Of a stretch of DNA of 64,000 nucleotides, positions 44,892 to 54,602 are shown in pieces. The notes under the pieces were generated by a model. It was not told the origin of the DNA and did not search any database. It worked only from the letters and a program-made list of their open reading frames with translations. The translations under genes were made by a program, and so were the position numbers. Within the stretch, counting starts at the first letter, position 1. Every line of letters starts with the position of its first letter. The stretch comes from Methanobacterium bryantii (lineage in GTDB: Archaea > Methanobacteriota > Methanobacteria > Methanobacteriales > Methanobacteriaceae), in NCBI RefSeq assembly GCF_002287175.1, contig NZ_LMVM01000001.1, positions 1 through 64,000 on the forward strand, in the 5' to 3' direction.

Positions 44892-45112
44892 GAACAAAAA
44901 TATTTAGAATTCAAGGTAAATTTATGATGGGAAACGCCTTTCAACCTTTTACAAAGGAATTGAAAGCTATAAGTGAAGAAGATATACACGAAAAAATTTA
45001 TTCAGAGTTTGGAAGCAAACACGGAATAAACAGAAACAAAATAGTCATAGAAGACATCAAAGAAATCTCAAAAGATGACGTCCAGGATCCAATGATTAAA
45101 GCCTTAGGGTGA
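44888..45112 (+). CDS. ribosomal protein eL20 (L18Ae/LX)
   Basis: The short archaeal form of eL20, 74 residues. KIFRIQGKFMMGNAFQPF, then ALKAISEEDIHEKIYS with GSKHGINRNKIVIE and IKEISKDDVQDP, is the family pattern. Its ATG overlaps the aIF6 stop (ATGA), indicating coupled translation within the cluster. Confidence 0.94.
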   Translation: MRTKIFRIQGKFMMGNAFQPFTKELKAISEEDIHEKIYSEFGSKHGINRNKIVIEDIKEISKDDVQDPMIKALG

Positions 45113-45116
45113 TCTC

Positions 45117-45551
45117 ATGGAAGACAGACAAAGGCTCGAACAGATGGTAAATGAAATTAACATGTACCAGAGCCAACTGGACGTTTTAAAACAGCAAATT
45201 GAATCAGTCAATGCTTCTATAGCTGAATTAATATCAGCTGAAGAAACTTTAGAAGCTGTTAAAGGAAAAGAAGGTACAGAAACATTTGTACCAGTAGGTG
45301 CAGGTTCTTTTCTTATTGCAGAAATTAAAAATACTGATCAGGTTATAATGGGACTTGGAGCAGGCGCTGCTGCAAAGAAAAATATAGATGAAGCCAAAGA
45401 AAGTATATCTTCCCAGCGGAAAGAGCTGGAACAGTTAGTGGACAAAATGTCTGGAGATATACAGAAGTTAACTGAGTTCATTATGAGAAAAAGTCCTGAA
45501 GCTGAAGCACTACTTCAAAAAGTTGAAAGTGAAGAAGCCCAAAGGCAATAA
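45117..45551 (+). CDS. pfdA: prefoldin subunit alpha
   Basis: Alpha subunit of the jellyfish-shaped chaperone that hands nascent proteins to the thermosome. 144 residues: two long coiled-coil helices (residues 1-45 and 95-140) joined by the beta hairpin segment TFVPVGAGSFLIAEI and VIMGLGAGAAAKKNI. Four bases separate it from eL20. A T-rich run (CTTTTCTTTTTTT) right after the stop may end part of the transcription before ftsY. Confidence 0.93.
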   Translation: MEDRQRLEQMVNEINMYQSQLDVLKQQIESVNASIAELISAEETLEAVKGKEGTETFVPVGAGSFLIAEIKNTDQVIMGLGAGAAAKKNIDEAKESISSQRKELEQLVDKMSGDIQKLTEFIMRKSPEAEALLQKVESEEAQRQ

Positions 45552-45552
45552 C

Positions 45553-45566
45553 TTTTCTTTTTTTAA
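45553..45566 (+). terminator. T-rich run after pfdA
   Basis: An almost pure pyrimidine run follows the prefoldin stop. Archaeal RNA polymerase ends at such runs without a hairpin, so partial termination before ftsY is plausible. Confidence 0.4.
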
Positions 45567-45595
45567 TTACTGGTAATTTAAAGGACGTGAACATT

Positions 45596-46804
45596 TTGTT
45601 TGAATCACTTAAAAAGAAGTTTAGCGGCACAATAGGAAAACTAAGTGATAAACTCTCGAGTGAGGAGGAAGCAGGAGAAAATCGCCAGGAAGAAGTTCCA
45701 GGGGAAACCAAAGAAACTACTGAAACCTTCGAGAAACTGGAAAAAATTGAAGAACCTTCAGCTGAAAAAAAAGAGCTTGAGACTGAAGAGCCTCTAGTTG
45801 AAGAAAAAGAGTCTGAAACTGGAGTTAAAGGAAGATTATCCGGAATTTTTTCTAGAGAAAAGAAGGAAGAAAAGGTAGAAGAAAAACCTGCGGAAACTCA
45901 TGATGAGCCCGAAGAAGTAGCGGAAGAAAAATCAGGAATGTTCTCGTTTGTTACCAAAAAAACAATATCTGAAAAAGATATTGATGATATACTCTTTGAA
46001 CTTGAAATGTCACTCATGGAAAGTGATGTTGCAATGGAAGTCGCTGAAAAAATAATTAATTCTGTAAAAGAAGATTTAGTGGGTAGAAAAATCAGAAGAA
46101 GAAGCGACGTTGCAGAATTTACAAGAGATGCCCTTAAAAAAGCTATTTCTGAAATATTAGGGGTTGAAACTAAAGACCTCAAAGAAATGGCTGATAAAGC
46201 ACGAAAATCTGGCGAACCCCTCAAAATCATGTTTGTGGGGATAAATGGTACTGGTAAAACAACCACTATAGCTAAAGTGGCTACCTATTTCATAAATGAT
46301 GGATACACTCCAGTTATTGCAGCTGCAGATACTTTCAGGGCAGGTGCAATTGAACAAATAAGCCATCATGCTGAAAATATTGGTGTAAAGATTATAAAGC
46401 ACAAAAAAGGTGCAGATCCCGCAGCAGTTGCATATGATGCAGTTGAACATGCAAAAGCTAAAGGAAAAGAGATAGTTTTAATTGACACAGCAGGTAGAAT
46501 GCAGACAAATGTGAATCTCATGGATGAGATGAAGAAAATCAAGCGTGTTGTAAAACCAGATCTTATTATTTACGTTGGTGATTCCTTAACTGGAAATGAT
46601 GCGGTAGAGCAAGCTTCAAAATTTGACGAAGCGGTTGGTGTGGATGGAATTGTCCTCACCAAAGCAGATGCAGACGCAAAAGGTGGAGCAGCACTTTCCA
46701 TTGGTTATGTGATTAATAAACCGATCCTGTTTTTAGGTGTCGGCCAGTCATATGAAGATATAATGGAATTTAAACCCGAATGGATGGTTGACCAGCTGGT
46801 TTAG
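45596..46804 (+). CDS. ftsY: signal recognition particle receptor FtsY
   Basis: GTPase receptor that docks SRP-ribosome complexes at the membrane. 402 residues from TTG 45596, where GGACGTGA, one mismatch from the ideal, lies upstream; GTG 45587 is within that site and so less likely. The first 120 residues are a Glu/Lys-rich acidic region typical of FtsY A domains, then the N domain, and the G domain with GINGTGKTTTIAKVA, DTFRAGA, DTAGR and TKADADAKGGAAL. Last gene of the translation cluster. Confidence 0.95.
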   Translation: MFESLKKKFSGTIGKLSDKLSSEEEAGENRQEEVPGETKETTETFEKLEKIEEPSAEKKELETEEPLVEEKESETGVKGRLSGIFSREKKEEKVEEKPAETHDEPEEVAEEKSGMFSFVTKKTISEKDIDDILFELEMSLMESDVAMEVAEKIINSVKEDLVGRKIRRRSDVAEFTRDALKKAISEILGVETKDLKEMADKARKSGEPLKIMFVGINGTGKTTTIAKVATYFINDGYTPVIAAADTFRAGAIEQISHHAENIGVKIIKHKKGADPAAVAYDAVEHAKAKGKEIVLIDTAGRMQTNVNLMDEMKKIKRVVKPDLIIYVGDSLTGNDAVEQASKFDEAVGVDGIVLTKADADAKGGAALSIGYVINKPILFLGVGQSYEDIMEFKPEWMVDQLV

Positions 46805-47303
46805 GTAGAAATTTCTTTTTTTCTATTATTTTATTGAGTTTTTTTAAGTTATGTTAATCCTATTTTAATCAAGTCCAGAATTCATAAAAATAACTTTTTT
46901 TATCGTCTGTTTCATAATATAAAATGAAGAATCAGCCAAATATTTATTTATATTGCTTACGTTGGTATTGTAAATATATATTCAGACAAAAAGCTTCTAA
47001 AAAATATAGAATATATTCTCAACTCTTATTTTATAAATTTTAATGGCATTTAGCATATTGAAGTCTATATTTTAATAGTTAATATGCAACTTATATTAAG
47101 TTCAACTTATTTATGTTCAAATACAATATTTTTCTGGTATAACAATAATGTAAAATAAAAATTAATTATTAGATTAATTAGAAGATTAATATTCCTTTTT
47201 AGACTTAAAATCCAGATATGATATTGGGAATCAAATAAAATGTTTAAAAAGTCTTATCAATATTAAAAGATAATGTTTATTAACTCATGTTGAGGGAGCC
47301 AAA
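46805..47303. other. AT-rich intergenic region
   Basis: About 500 bases without a convincing gene. The terminator of the translation cluster is at its left end; the upstream region of the next gene, with GAGGGAG as ribosome binding site, is at its right end. No repeat recognised. Confidence 0.35.
46810..46845 (+). terminator. T-rich terminator of the translation cluster
   Basis: Two pyrimidine-rich runs (TTTCTTTTTTTCT and GAGTTTTTTT) follow the ftsY stop within 40 bases, as expected for archaeal intrinsic termination. Confidence 0.5.
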
Positions 47304-48068
47304 ATGGAAAACAAAGTTATAATGTCTATTGGAGGAGCATCGTTAGTATTTATATTACTGCTCATTTTGAGTTTTTTATTTAGCAGTGAAAAAACGCTTG
47401 GAGTTTATATATTGATTTTTTTATTGACTGCAGTGTTCTTTTTATTTTTATGGATGATTTTAATTATTTTAAGGAGTTCAGTCATTACTAATTTCATTGG
47501 AAAGATTACTCAGGCGATTTTTGGGGCTGTATTTGTTTGCATTCTTATTTTAACCACTTTGCTGGGGATGCAGTGGATTTCAGGTGTTTTTGCTTCTATC
47601 TATATACTGCTTGGTTCAATAATTGTGGCCATTATTGGTCTTTATTTAAATCATAAAATAGGGCTGGAGAAAGAACAAAGACAAATAAAAAGGATAGTTA
47701 TAGCATTAAAACTGACGGTAGAAGACAATAAAAAAAGTGCTGAAAGCATTTTAAATGACATTAAAGAAAATTCTCCTGTAAATCTTAAGGTTCTTAAAAT
47801 GGGAGTTTGGGATACTTTTGCTTATAACATCATCACTGCAGATTTTGATCCTGTGATGCTGGAAGAGTTAATATCAATAAGAGCATTAACATCCAAATTG
47901 AATGAAGAATTATCTGAAAGGAACAGGCTTATTAATCGAGAAGGTATCTTTGATATACATAATCCTCATTTTCAACAATTATGTCGGTTAGATAATAAAT
48001 TAAAAGAAGAATTAGAATCATTTATCCAGTATTCTGGTGAATATTTAAAGAAAGTTGATAAAATATAA
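47304..48068 (+). CDS. hypothetical four-helix membrane protein
   Basis: A 254-residue protein with four hydrophobic helices in the first 115 residues (for example SLVFILLLILSFLF and LIFLLTAVFFLFLWMILII) and a soluble, helical, charged C-terminal domain of about 135 residues (KIGLEKEQRQIKRIVIALK, then LNEELSERNRLINREG). I do not recognise the family. The arrangement suggests a membrane-anchored cytosolic domain. GAGGGAG precedes the ATG. Alone. Confidence 0.6.
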   Translation: MENKVIMSIGGASLVFILLLILSFLFSSEKTLGVYILIFLLTAVFFLFLWMILIILRSSVITNFIGKITQAIFGAVFVCILILTTLLGMQWISGVFASIYILLGSIIVAIIGLYLNHKIGLEKEQRQIKRIVIALKLTVEDNKKSAESILNDIKENSPVNLKVLKMGVWDTFAYNIITADFDPVMLEELISIRALTSKLNEELSERNRLINREGIFDIHNPHFQQLCRLDNKLKEELESFIQYSGEYLKKVDKI

Positions 48069-48309
48069 TCTTATTCAGGCATGACTTATGTTAGTCTTTC
48101 TCAACCCTATTTTTGAGTTTAGGTACTATTTTATCTCGAAAGATTTCAATTTTTTTAGCAATTTTTCAGTGCTACTTTTTATTTTTGTTTGTAATGTGCC
48201 ATCAAGCTTGAAAGTTTCACTTTTATGCATTTATCAAATCTTTCAATATAAAATATTCAAATTAGAAGCGTTAAATAATTTAGAAAAATTACAAAATGGA
48301 ATTATTTGT

Positions 48310-48594
48310 TTATAACTGGATATTCTTAATATCTAATGGCACCACCTCTTTTACCTCAGCGTCCATTGACCGAAACAGACTCTTTACATTGAACATGCTG
48401 TCTGCATGGAATATAAAAACACAGGAATGTGTGGAATGTTTTTCTAGGGGGCAGCTGATATAAGCATCTAATAAATCAACATTACGTTTTTTCAGGTTTT
48501 TTTCTGAAAAAATTTCCTTAAGCATTTTCACGCCTTCACCGGTTTTAAGGGGGCATTGTTTAGAGTCATGTTTGCTAACTGCAGCAAATAACAT
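48310..48594 (-). CDS. conserved hypothetical small alpha/beta protein
   Basis: A 94-residue protein with alternating strands and helices: MLFAAVSKHD, then KMLKEIFSEKNLKKR, AYISCPLEKHSTHSCVFIFHAD, and VKSLFRSMDAEVKEVVPLD. The layout is that of a ferredoxin-like dimeric alpha+beta fold. Three Cys and four His could bind a metal but form no known motif. GGTGATTTA precedes the minus-strand ATG. Function unknown. Confidence 0.55.
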   Translation of the reverse strand: MLFAAVSKHDSKQCPLKTGEGVKMLKEIFSEKNLKKRNVDLLDAYISCPLEKHSTHSCVFIFHADSMFNVKSLFRSMDAEVKEVVPLDIKNIQL

Positions 48595-48729
48595 TAAATC
48601 ACCTTATATTATTACTAAGTTTTTTGGATTATTTAATTTTATAGAACTGAATTACATTAACTTAAATAACCAGATTTGACAGATTAGTTTTAGATTACCT
48701 GATAACAGGATTAGTTTTAAAGTGATTTC

Positions 48730-49566
48730 ATGAATGCATATTTGGAGATAATAAGGCCGGGAAATGCGGCAATGGCAGTAATAGCAGTAATTTTAGTCAT
48801 GCTTATCAGTGGAAACTTTACATTAAGCGCATTTTTAGCTTGCATTGTGGTTTTTATGGTGATAGGGGGCGGAAATGCAATAAATGATTATTTTGACCAT
48901 AAAATAGATGCTATCAATAAACCAAACCGTCCAATTCCATCTGGGAGAATTTCTTTAAAGGCAGCCAGGATTTATTCTATAGTCCTTTTTGTAACTGGAA
49001 CAATCATTGCTTTTATAATAGGGCTTTTACCTGGAATTCTGGCCCTTTCAACATCGATTTTGCTGGTGCTGTATGCTTATAACCTTAAAAAAATGGCCCT
49101 TATTGGGAATATTGTGGTTTCATTCTTTACAGGGCTCACATTTGTTTTTGGGGGTGTAGTAGTTGGTGCTATGGAGACTTCGATTTATTTGGGGTTCTTT
49201 GCTTTTTTAATGACAATGGCCCGTGAGATAGTTAAAGATATGGAAGATGTAGAAGGTGACAGAAAAGAGGGAGCAGCCACACTACCAATAATCTACGGGA
49301 TGAAATTGTCATCAATCCTTGCAGCATTCTTCATGATAATTGCAAGTGTTGCAAGTCCTGTGCTTTATTTTATAGGTATATTTAATATACTTTATTTAGC
49401 ACCACTTTTTGCTGCAATTGTGGTATTCCTGATATCTGCAGCGTCTATATTAAAGGATCAATCTATCCAAAATACTGCAAAGGTTTCAAAAAGGATTAAA
49501 ATGGGTATGGGTATAACATTTCTGGCATTTGCTGTGGGATCTCCATTCTTAGCTTCCTTAATTTAA
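48730..49566 (+). CDS. digeranylgeranylglyceryl phosphate synthase (UbiA family)
   Basis: Adds the second geranylgeranyl chain to geranylgeranylglyceryl phosphate, the second ether bond of archaeal lipids. 278 residues, about eight membrane helices. The two Asp-rich prenyl-diphosphate motifs are NAINDYFDHKIDAINKPNRP (near 50-69) and KDMEDVEGDRKEGA (near 175). In the absence of quinone genes nearby and in a methanogen, the lipid role is by far the best match. GTGATTTC lies before the ATG. Confidence 0.9.
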   Translation: MNAYLEIIRPGNAAMAVIAVILVMLISGNFTLSAFLACIVVFMVIGGGNAINDYFDHKIDAINKPNRPIPSGRISLKAARIYSIVLFVTGTIIAFIIGLLPGILALSTSILLVLYAYNLKKMALIGNIVVSFFTGLTFVFGGVVVGAMETSIYLGFFAFLMTMAREIVKDMEDVEGDRKEGAATLPIIYGMKLSSILAAFFMIIASVASPVLYFIGIFNILYLAPLFAAIVVFLISAASILKDQSIQNTAKVSKRIKMGMGITFLAFAVGSPFLASLI

Positions 49567-49607
49567 AACCACAATTTTTAACTATTTTTAAGCACATATA
49601 TTTGTAC

Positions 49608-50009
49608 ATGAAAATTGAACCAATAGGTATCATAAATTCTCCCTACCAGGTAAAAGGAGATTCGCCTCGCCAGGGCCGTTTTTCAGAAAAATTAAGCCAA
49701 ATAACTGTTTTTGATGAATATGCTCAGGGTTTGCAGGATATAGAAAAACGCGAACATTTGATTATTTTATATGGATTAGATCGAGCTGAAGATTATAAAC
49801 TGATGGTAATTCCCCCTGGAAAAACAAAAGAACAGGGTTTATTTTCTACAAGGGCTCCTGTAAGGCCGAATCCGATTGCTTTATGTATGGTCAAACTGGT
49901 AAAAGTAGAAGGAAATATTCTTACAGTGAAATGGCTGGATGCCCTTGACAGCTCTCCTTTACTTGATATTAAACCATTTTTACCTGAAGTGGACTGTATG
50001 GAAAAGTAA
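49608..50009 (+). CDS. TrmO-like tRNA methyltransferase
   Basis: TrmO (YaeB/VirR) family, a SAM-dependent beta-barrel enzyme that N6-methylates t6A at tRNA position 37 in bacteria. 133 residues from ATG 49608. Family motifs: EPIGIINSPY, PRQGRF, FSTRAPVRPNPIALC and LDALDSSPLLDIKPFLPE. No ribosome binding site is visible, so it may be leaderless. Follows the lipid gene after 41 bases. Confidence 0.88.
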   Translation: MKIEPIGIINSPYQVKGDSPRQGRFSEKLSQITVFDEYAQGLQDIEKREHLIILYGLDRAEDYKLMVIPPGKTKEQGLFSTRAPVRPNPIALCMVKLVKVEGNILTVKWLDALDSSPLLDIKPFLPEVDCMEK

Positions 50010-50068
50010 ATTTAAATTCATAAATTTAGCCTTAAGTTGTGTAATATGGACAAAGTGGAGGATATAAT

Positions 50069-50788
50069 ATGGCAGATAAAGATCCAATGAAAATAAAAAT
50101 ACTTAAAAATGGACCATATATGGTTTCAGGAAATGTTCCTTTATTTGAACAAATAATGGTGACAAATGAAGAGGGACATGTGTGTGAATGGAGCGAAGGC
50201 AAGGAATATCCCCTTAAAGAAAGATATACCATTTGCCGCTGTGGTGCATCCAAAAGGAAACCTTTCTGTGATGGATCACATATAAAAATTAATTTTGATG
50301 GAACGGAAGTGGCAAGTAAAGAAAATTACATGGAAAAGGCTCGAAAACTCGAAACAAAAGATTTTATACTGAACGATGTATGGGACCTATGCGACCACTC
50401 CCGCTTCTGCCTGCGTGGAGGCGGTATAAGAGAACTGTTAAAGTCTGAAGATCCAGAAGACATTAAACTTGCAATTGAAGAAGCTAAAAGCTGCCCCTCA
50501 GGGCGTCTTGTGTTGTGGGGTAAAGAGACAGGAAAACCTGTTGAACCTGAATTTGAACCATCCATAGTTCTGGTTAATGATCCGCAGAAAAAATGTGATG
50601 GTCCTGTTTGGGTGAGGGGAGGAATTCCAATTGAATCTGCTGATGGAAGCACCTATGAAGTCAGAAATAGAGTTACACTTTGCAGGTGCGGAAAATCTGA
50701 AAATAAGCCATTTTGTGATGGAAGACACTGGATGAGTGCTGAGGAAAAACAGGCATTCCGGGATAAATGGATCTCTCCTGAAGAATGA
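50069..50788 (+). CDS. double CDGSH iron-sulfur protein
   Basis: A 239-residue protein with two CDGSH-type [2Fe-2S] sites: CRCGASKRKPFCDGSH at about residues 52-67 and CRCGKSENKPFCDGRH at about 209-224, each a C-x-C-x2-(S/T)-x3-P-x-C-D-G-(S/R)-H cluster. Between them lies a divergent third region with CDHSRFCLRGGG and CPSGRLVLWG, resembling the domain of MitoNEET-linked ferredoxins. No signal peptide. Redox or iron-sulfur transfer role is likely; the partner is unknown. GGAGGATAT precedes the ATG. Confidence 0.88.
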   Translation: MADKDPMKIKILKNGPYMVSGNVPLFEQIMVTNEEGHVCEWSEGKEYPLKERYTICRCGASKRKPFCDGSHIKINFDGTEVASKENYMEKARKLETKDFILNDVWDLCDHSRFCLRGGGIRELLKSEDPEDIKLAIEEAKSCPSGRLVLWGKETGKPVEPEFEPSIVLVNDPQKKCDGPVWVRGGIPIESADGSTYEVRNRVTLCRCGKSENKPFCDGRHWMSAEEKQAFRDKWISPEE

Positions 50789-50839
50789 AACTAAAATAAT
50801 TTATTCATTATCTTTTATTCTTGTTTTTATATTTTAAAT

Positions 50840-52528
50840 CTAATATTTTCCACTCTCATAAGCACTAAGCGCTTCATGTATATTTTCATAAATATTTTCC
50901 TCGCCTATAAGATTGGTTAGCCCTAAATGATCGAATTGATCTTTAAGATCAGGTAACATGGAGGTTAATGCAAATTTAACATTTCTTGATTTTAATTCCC
51001 GGTACAAATCTTTAAACATTTCTGCAGATGTATAATCAACTCTGGAAAATCCGGCGGTGTTTAATACAAATAATTTTAGGGGAGGATCAGCTGCACCTAC
51101 CAGTTTAAGTACTTCTTCTTTCAACCTGTCTGAATTAGCAAAATAGAGGTCTCGGTTAAATCTATATATGAGTAATCCTTTTTCAGTTGATTTACCAACT
51201 TTAACAGGTTCAAATGCCCATTCTCCTCTTTTATCCTTTGCAAAAATACTGTTAGTGGGTCTGTAACTGTGACTTAAGTGTAGAATGATAGAAAGTATAA
51301 TTGAAAGTAGTATGCCCCATAAAACACCCATAACAACTACCGTAGCAGCAGTTATAATGGCTAAAAAATATTCTGACTTTACTTTACGGCGGATATCCTT
51401 CAGATGAGCTATATCAATCATGTTGATACCTATTATAAAAACAATAACGGCAAGAGTTGCACTTGGTAAAAAAGACATGGATTTTGTCAGGAATAAAAGA
51501 ACTATAAAAACTGCAGCTGCAGTTACGAGTGAAGACATCTGGGTACGGCTTCCTGCATCATCAACTATTTCTGTCTTAGTAGGGCTTCCATTTACTACAA
51601 ATGTGCCTGTTAGTCCTGCAATTCCGTTAGCAAGACCAAGAGCAAATATGTCTTTATCTTCATCGGTACTCTCTGAGTAACGAATTGTAAATATCCTGGC
51701 TGTAGCGGTACTTTGGGATAATATAACTATAAAACAGGTAACTACAGCTATCATTAAATTGGGCAAAATACTTATATCTACAGGAGGTATTCCGAAAGTG
51801 GGAAGCCCACTAGGTATATGTCCCAAAATTGAAATTCCAGTTCCTTGAAGATCAAATAAAAAACTTGCCATGGTGGTACCTACAACCGCTATTAATGCAC
51901 CGGGGATTTTATGTGAAATACGGCGAGTTCCTACAATTATAGCTACAACAATTATTGATAATATAAGTGTGGGTATGTTAATATGGAATAAATGAGTAAA
52001 AACGTTGATTAACTGTGGAATTGTGTTTAATCCGCCTTCTCCAGATATTCCGAGCATGTTTGAAAGCTGGCTTACAGCTACCTGGATTCCAACGCCTGAT
52101 AAAAATCCAATTAAGACAGTTCGAGACATAAAATCTGCTATAAATCCGAGTCGAAATACACGTGCTAAAATTAGAAAAACTGCACACAGCAGTGCAACTG
52201 TAGATGCCAGTGCGACATAATTAGGGCTCCCTATAGCTGCTATAGAAACGAGCGTACCTGATAAAATTGCCGCAGTTGCAGAATCGGCTCCGACTATTAA
52301 ATGACGTGAAGAACAGAAAATGGCGAAAACTGCAATTGGAAGTAAAATAGTATAAAGCCCTGTAATAACAGGCATGCCTGCTATTTTAGCATATCCCATA
52401 ACTTCGGGAATCCCTACTGCAGCTAATATTAGGCCAGCTATAATTTCAGAAGTTAAGGGGGCTTTAAGAGGTAATACTCCATTTAAAAGGAATTTATTTT
52501 TTAAATTTAGTTTGTTTAGTTTTTTCAT
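50840..52528 (-). CDS. SulP family anion transporter with STAS domain
   Basis: Sulfate/bicarbonate-type anion transporter, 562 residues. The N-terminal membrane domain (about ten or more helices to residue 415) has the SulP marks PEVMGYAKIAGMPVITGLYT and NGIAGLTGTFVVNGSPTKTE. A cytosolic STAS domain follows (LLIYRFNRDLYFANSDRLKEE, then SRVDYTSAEMFKDLY), which controls transport. Substrate is open. It stands alone on the minus strand. Confidence 0.92.
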   Translation of the reverse strand: MKKLNKLNLKNKFLLNGVLPLKAPLTSEIIAGLILAAVGIPEVMGYAKIAGMPVITGLYTILLPIAVFAIFCSSRHLIVGADSATAAILSGTLVSIAAIGSPNYVALASTVALLCAVFLILARVFRLGFIADFMSRTVLIGFLSGVGIQVAVSQLSNMLGISGEGGLNTIPQLINVFTHLFHINIPTLILSIIVVAIIVGTRRISHKIPGALIAVVGTTMASFLFDLQGTGISILGHIPSGLPTFGIPPVDISILPNLMIAVVTCFIVILSQSTATARIFTIRYSESTDEDKDIFALGLANGIAGLTGTFVVNGSPTKTEIVDDAGSRTQMSSLVTAAAVFIVLLFLTKSMSFLPSATLAVIVFIIGINMIDIAHLKDIRRKVKSEYFLAIITAATVVVMGVLWGILLSIILSIILHLSHSYRPTNSIFAKDKRGEWAFEPVKVGKSTEKGLLIYRFNRDLYFANSDRLKEEVLKLVGAADPPLKLFVLNTAGFSRVDYTSAEMFKDLYRELKSRNVKFALTSMLPDLKDQFDHLGLTNLIGEENIYENIHEALSAYESGKY

Positions 52529-52858
52529 ATTCTCTTTTTTGATGGTATATAACAGGATAATGATTTTAAGTTACTAAAAATAAATTTTAGCTATATCCAG
52601 TTAAAACTGCTAAATTTAATGGAATTACTTTATTATACAGGTTAATGGCAGACTAATTGCATTATGCATTATTATTGATTTTTTATGAGATAATTATTAC
52701 CATTGGGTGAAAATTATCAATAAACTGTATTTTTACAGTATATTTTCTCTAATAAAACAACGTTTTTAATAAATAATTCTTGAAAAAGAGACTTGTGTTC
52801 TGTTTATGATGATTATAATAAAACTAAAAGAAATAAATAATAGGTTTAAACCTATTTT
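52529..52858. other. AT-rich intergenic region
   Basis: It holds the upstream region of the SulP gene and the 3' end of ABC cassette 1. No gene, hairpin or repeat recognised. Confidence 0.35.
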
Positions 52859-53518
52859 TCAGCTGATTATATTTCCGTCCTGCATTGTGATTACTTCATC
52901 GGCATATTTTGCAGATAGCGGGTTGTGTGTAACTCCTACAATTGTTAACCCGTCATTTTGGTTTAATTCTTGAAGTAATTCCATTATTATCATTGCATTT
53001 TCTGTATCCAGTTCTCCTGTTGGTTCATCGGCAAGTAAAAGTGATGGATCATTTGCAAGGGCACGTGCAATGGAAACCCTCTGTTGTTCCCCACCTGAAA
53101 GCTGTGTATGATAACGGTTGTACTTGTCTGATAATCCTACTTTGTCAAGGAGTTTTTTTGCTTTTCCTGAGTCCTGTGAGATCATAGGCAGCATAACATT
53201 TTCTAATGCTGTAAGCTGTGGCATTAAATTGAACCGCTGGAATACAAATCCTATGTTAGCCCTTCGAAGGTTTGCCTGTTCATCTTGGCTATACTCTTTG
53301 ATATTTTTCCCATTCAGCAAGACAGTTCCCTTTGTGGGTGTATCGAGTATTCCTGCAAGGTGGAGCAGTGTTGATTTTCCGGATCCGGAAGGCCCCATTA
53401 TGGCAATAAATGAACTGCTGTTTACTGTTAAACTAACCCCTCTAAGTGCTTGTATGTCCTCTGATCCCATTCTGTATGTTTTCCAGACTTCATTAAATTC
53501 GAGTACATCGTTATTCAT
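52859..53518 (-). CDS. ABC exporter ATPase, cassette 1 (MacB/LolD type)
   Basis: ATPase of a MacB/LolCDE-type exporter, 219 residues. Walker A MGPSGSGKSTLLHLAG, Q-loop FVFQRFNLMPQ, signature LSGGEQQRVSIARAL, Walker B LLLADEPTGELD and switch His in VGVTHNP are intact. ATG 53518 was chosen because a GGAGG lies nine bases upstream within the permease gene; the 8-base overlap with the permease stop is shared by all three cassettes here. The ATPases of cassettes 1 and 2 are near-identical over long stretches. Confidence 0.94.
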   Translation of the reverse strand: MNNDVLEFNEVWKTYRMGSEDIQALRGVSLTVNSSSFIAIMGPSGSGKSTLLHLAGILDTPTKGTVLLNGKNIKEYSQDEQANLRRANIGFVFQRFNLMPQLTALENVMLPMISQDSGKAKKLLDKVGLSDKYNRYHTQLSGGEQQRVSIARALANDPSLLLADEPTGELDTENAMIIMELLQELNQNDGLTIVGVTHNPLSAKYADEVITMQDGNIIS

Positions 53519-54602
53519 ATCGCAGTGCCTCCACAACGTTTAGTTTAGATGCCCTCCATGCGGGATATAATCCTGCTAAAACACTTAAAATTGTAGCACC
53601 TCCAATTACTGCAGCTACTAACCATAAAGGCAACATTTGTGTGAGTTTAATGCCGCTAATACCGTATTGCGGTGCAAAGAACATAATTCCAAGTTCGAGT
53701 ATGACCGCAGCTACAACTACTCCCACTATGGCAGATAATAAACCTAAAAGGCCGGCCTCTGTAAGTATGCTGCTTAATATTTCTCTATTTTTAAACCCGA
53801 TTGCTTTTAATACTCCAATTTCTCTTGTTCTTTCTGAAACATTGACTAACATGATGTTTACAATGCTTATAACTCCCACCAGTAACGCAACACCTGCAAT
53901 AGCACCTACAAAGAGGGTTACTGTTTGCATTATATTATCGATCTGTTTGGTGTAGTCTGACTTTGTTAAAGCACTTGTACCGTTTACAGCACGTTCAATC
54001 TGGTTTTTTACAGTATCAGGGTCCGCTTTAGTATTTGCAGTTATACTTGATACCTTGTTGCTGTTTAAAGGAAGGGCTTTATCAACATTCATGAACACGT
54101 ATGCCCCACTATCTCCTCCCTCATTAGTTATCCCTGTAACTGCCATTTTTTGATTTTTAACGGTTATATTACTTCCAATTTTATAATTTAATTCATTTGC
54201 AAGTGATTTGCTGATAACAACGCCGGGGGTCCCGTTAAATTTCAACTGGTTCCAGTCACTCATTCCTATGACCATTATCTGCATGTTATTCATTTGTGTA
54301 GTGAACTGTGTTTCTTTTTTAATGTTGTAAAGCTCTGACATATTTTCTATTTGGGAAACTGCGGCAGAATTTAAAAATGAATCACCGGTAGATCCTGTAA
54401 TTCCTGACCCTCCAGAGCTATTTGTTATGGTAACGTCGCCCATAAGGGAAGCTGTTTGATCTTTCATATAAGACGACATTCCTGTACCAATACCTATAAG
54501 ACTAATTAGGGCAGTTACTCCTATTACTATTCCTAACATGGTTAGGGCGCTTCTAAGTTTTCTTCTTTTAAAATTTTTAAAGGATAGTTTATAAATGCTC
54601 AT
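53511..54602 (-). CDS. ABC exporter permease, cassette 1 (MacB/FtsX type)
   Basis: Permease of the MacB/FtsX family, 363 residues: an N-terminal helix (RRKLRSALTMLGIVIGVTAL), an outer MacB-type domain (about 45-230), and three C-terminal helices, with NVSERTREIGVLKAIGF, the cytosolic coupling segment, and the end RASKLNVVEALRYE. No membrane-fusion partner gene is present, as expected in a single-membrane archaeon. ATG 54602 was chosen for GGAGG six bases upstream. Two dyads lie in the upstream region. Known relatives export or protect against peptides. Confidence 0.92.
   Translation of the reverse strand: MSIYKLSFKNFKRRKLRSALTMLGIVIGVTALISLIGIGTGMSSYMKDQTASLMGDVTITNSSGGSGITGSTGDSFLNSAAVSQIENMSELYNIKKETQFTTQMNNMQIMVIGMSDWNQLKFNGTPGVVISKSLANELNYKIGSNITVKNQKMAVTGITNEGGDSGAYVFMNVDKALPLNSNKVSSITANTKADPDTVKNQIERAVNGTSALTKSDYTKQIDNIMQTVTLFVGAIAGVALLVGVISIVNIMLVNVSERTREIGVLKAIGFKNREILSSILTEAGLLGLLSAIVGVVVAAVILELGIMFFAPQYGISGIKLTQMLPLWLVAAVIGGATILSVLAGLYPAWRASKLNVVEALRYE

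Noticed and set aside
48088..48315. 75-codon frame between two real genes on the plus strand
   Set aside because: Phe/Ile/Asn-rich as expected from AT-rich DNA, no ribosome binding site, and it runs into the end of the opposing 94-residue gene.
53118..53543. 141-codon plus-strand frame opposite ABC ATPase 1 (also opposite ATPases 2 and 3)
   Set aside because: The same antisense frame appears in all three paralogues because the sense genes are conserved; it has no ribosome binding site.
54522..54580. Repeated sequence at the 5' ends of the three permease genes
   Set aside because: It is coding homology among paralogues (MSIYKLSFKNFKRRKLRSAL), not an independent repeat.
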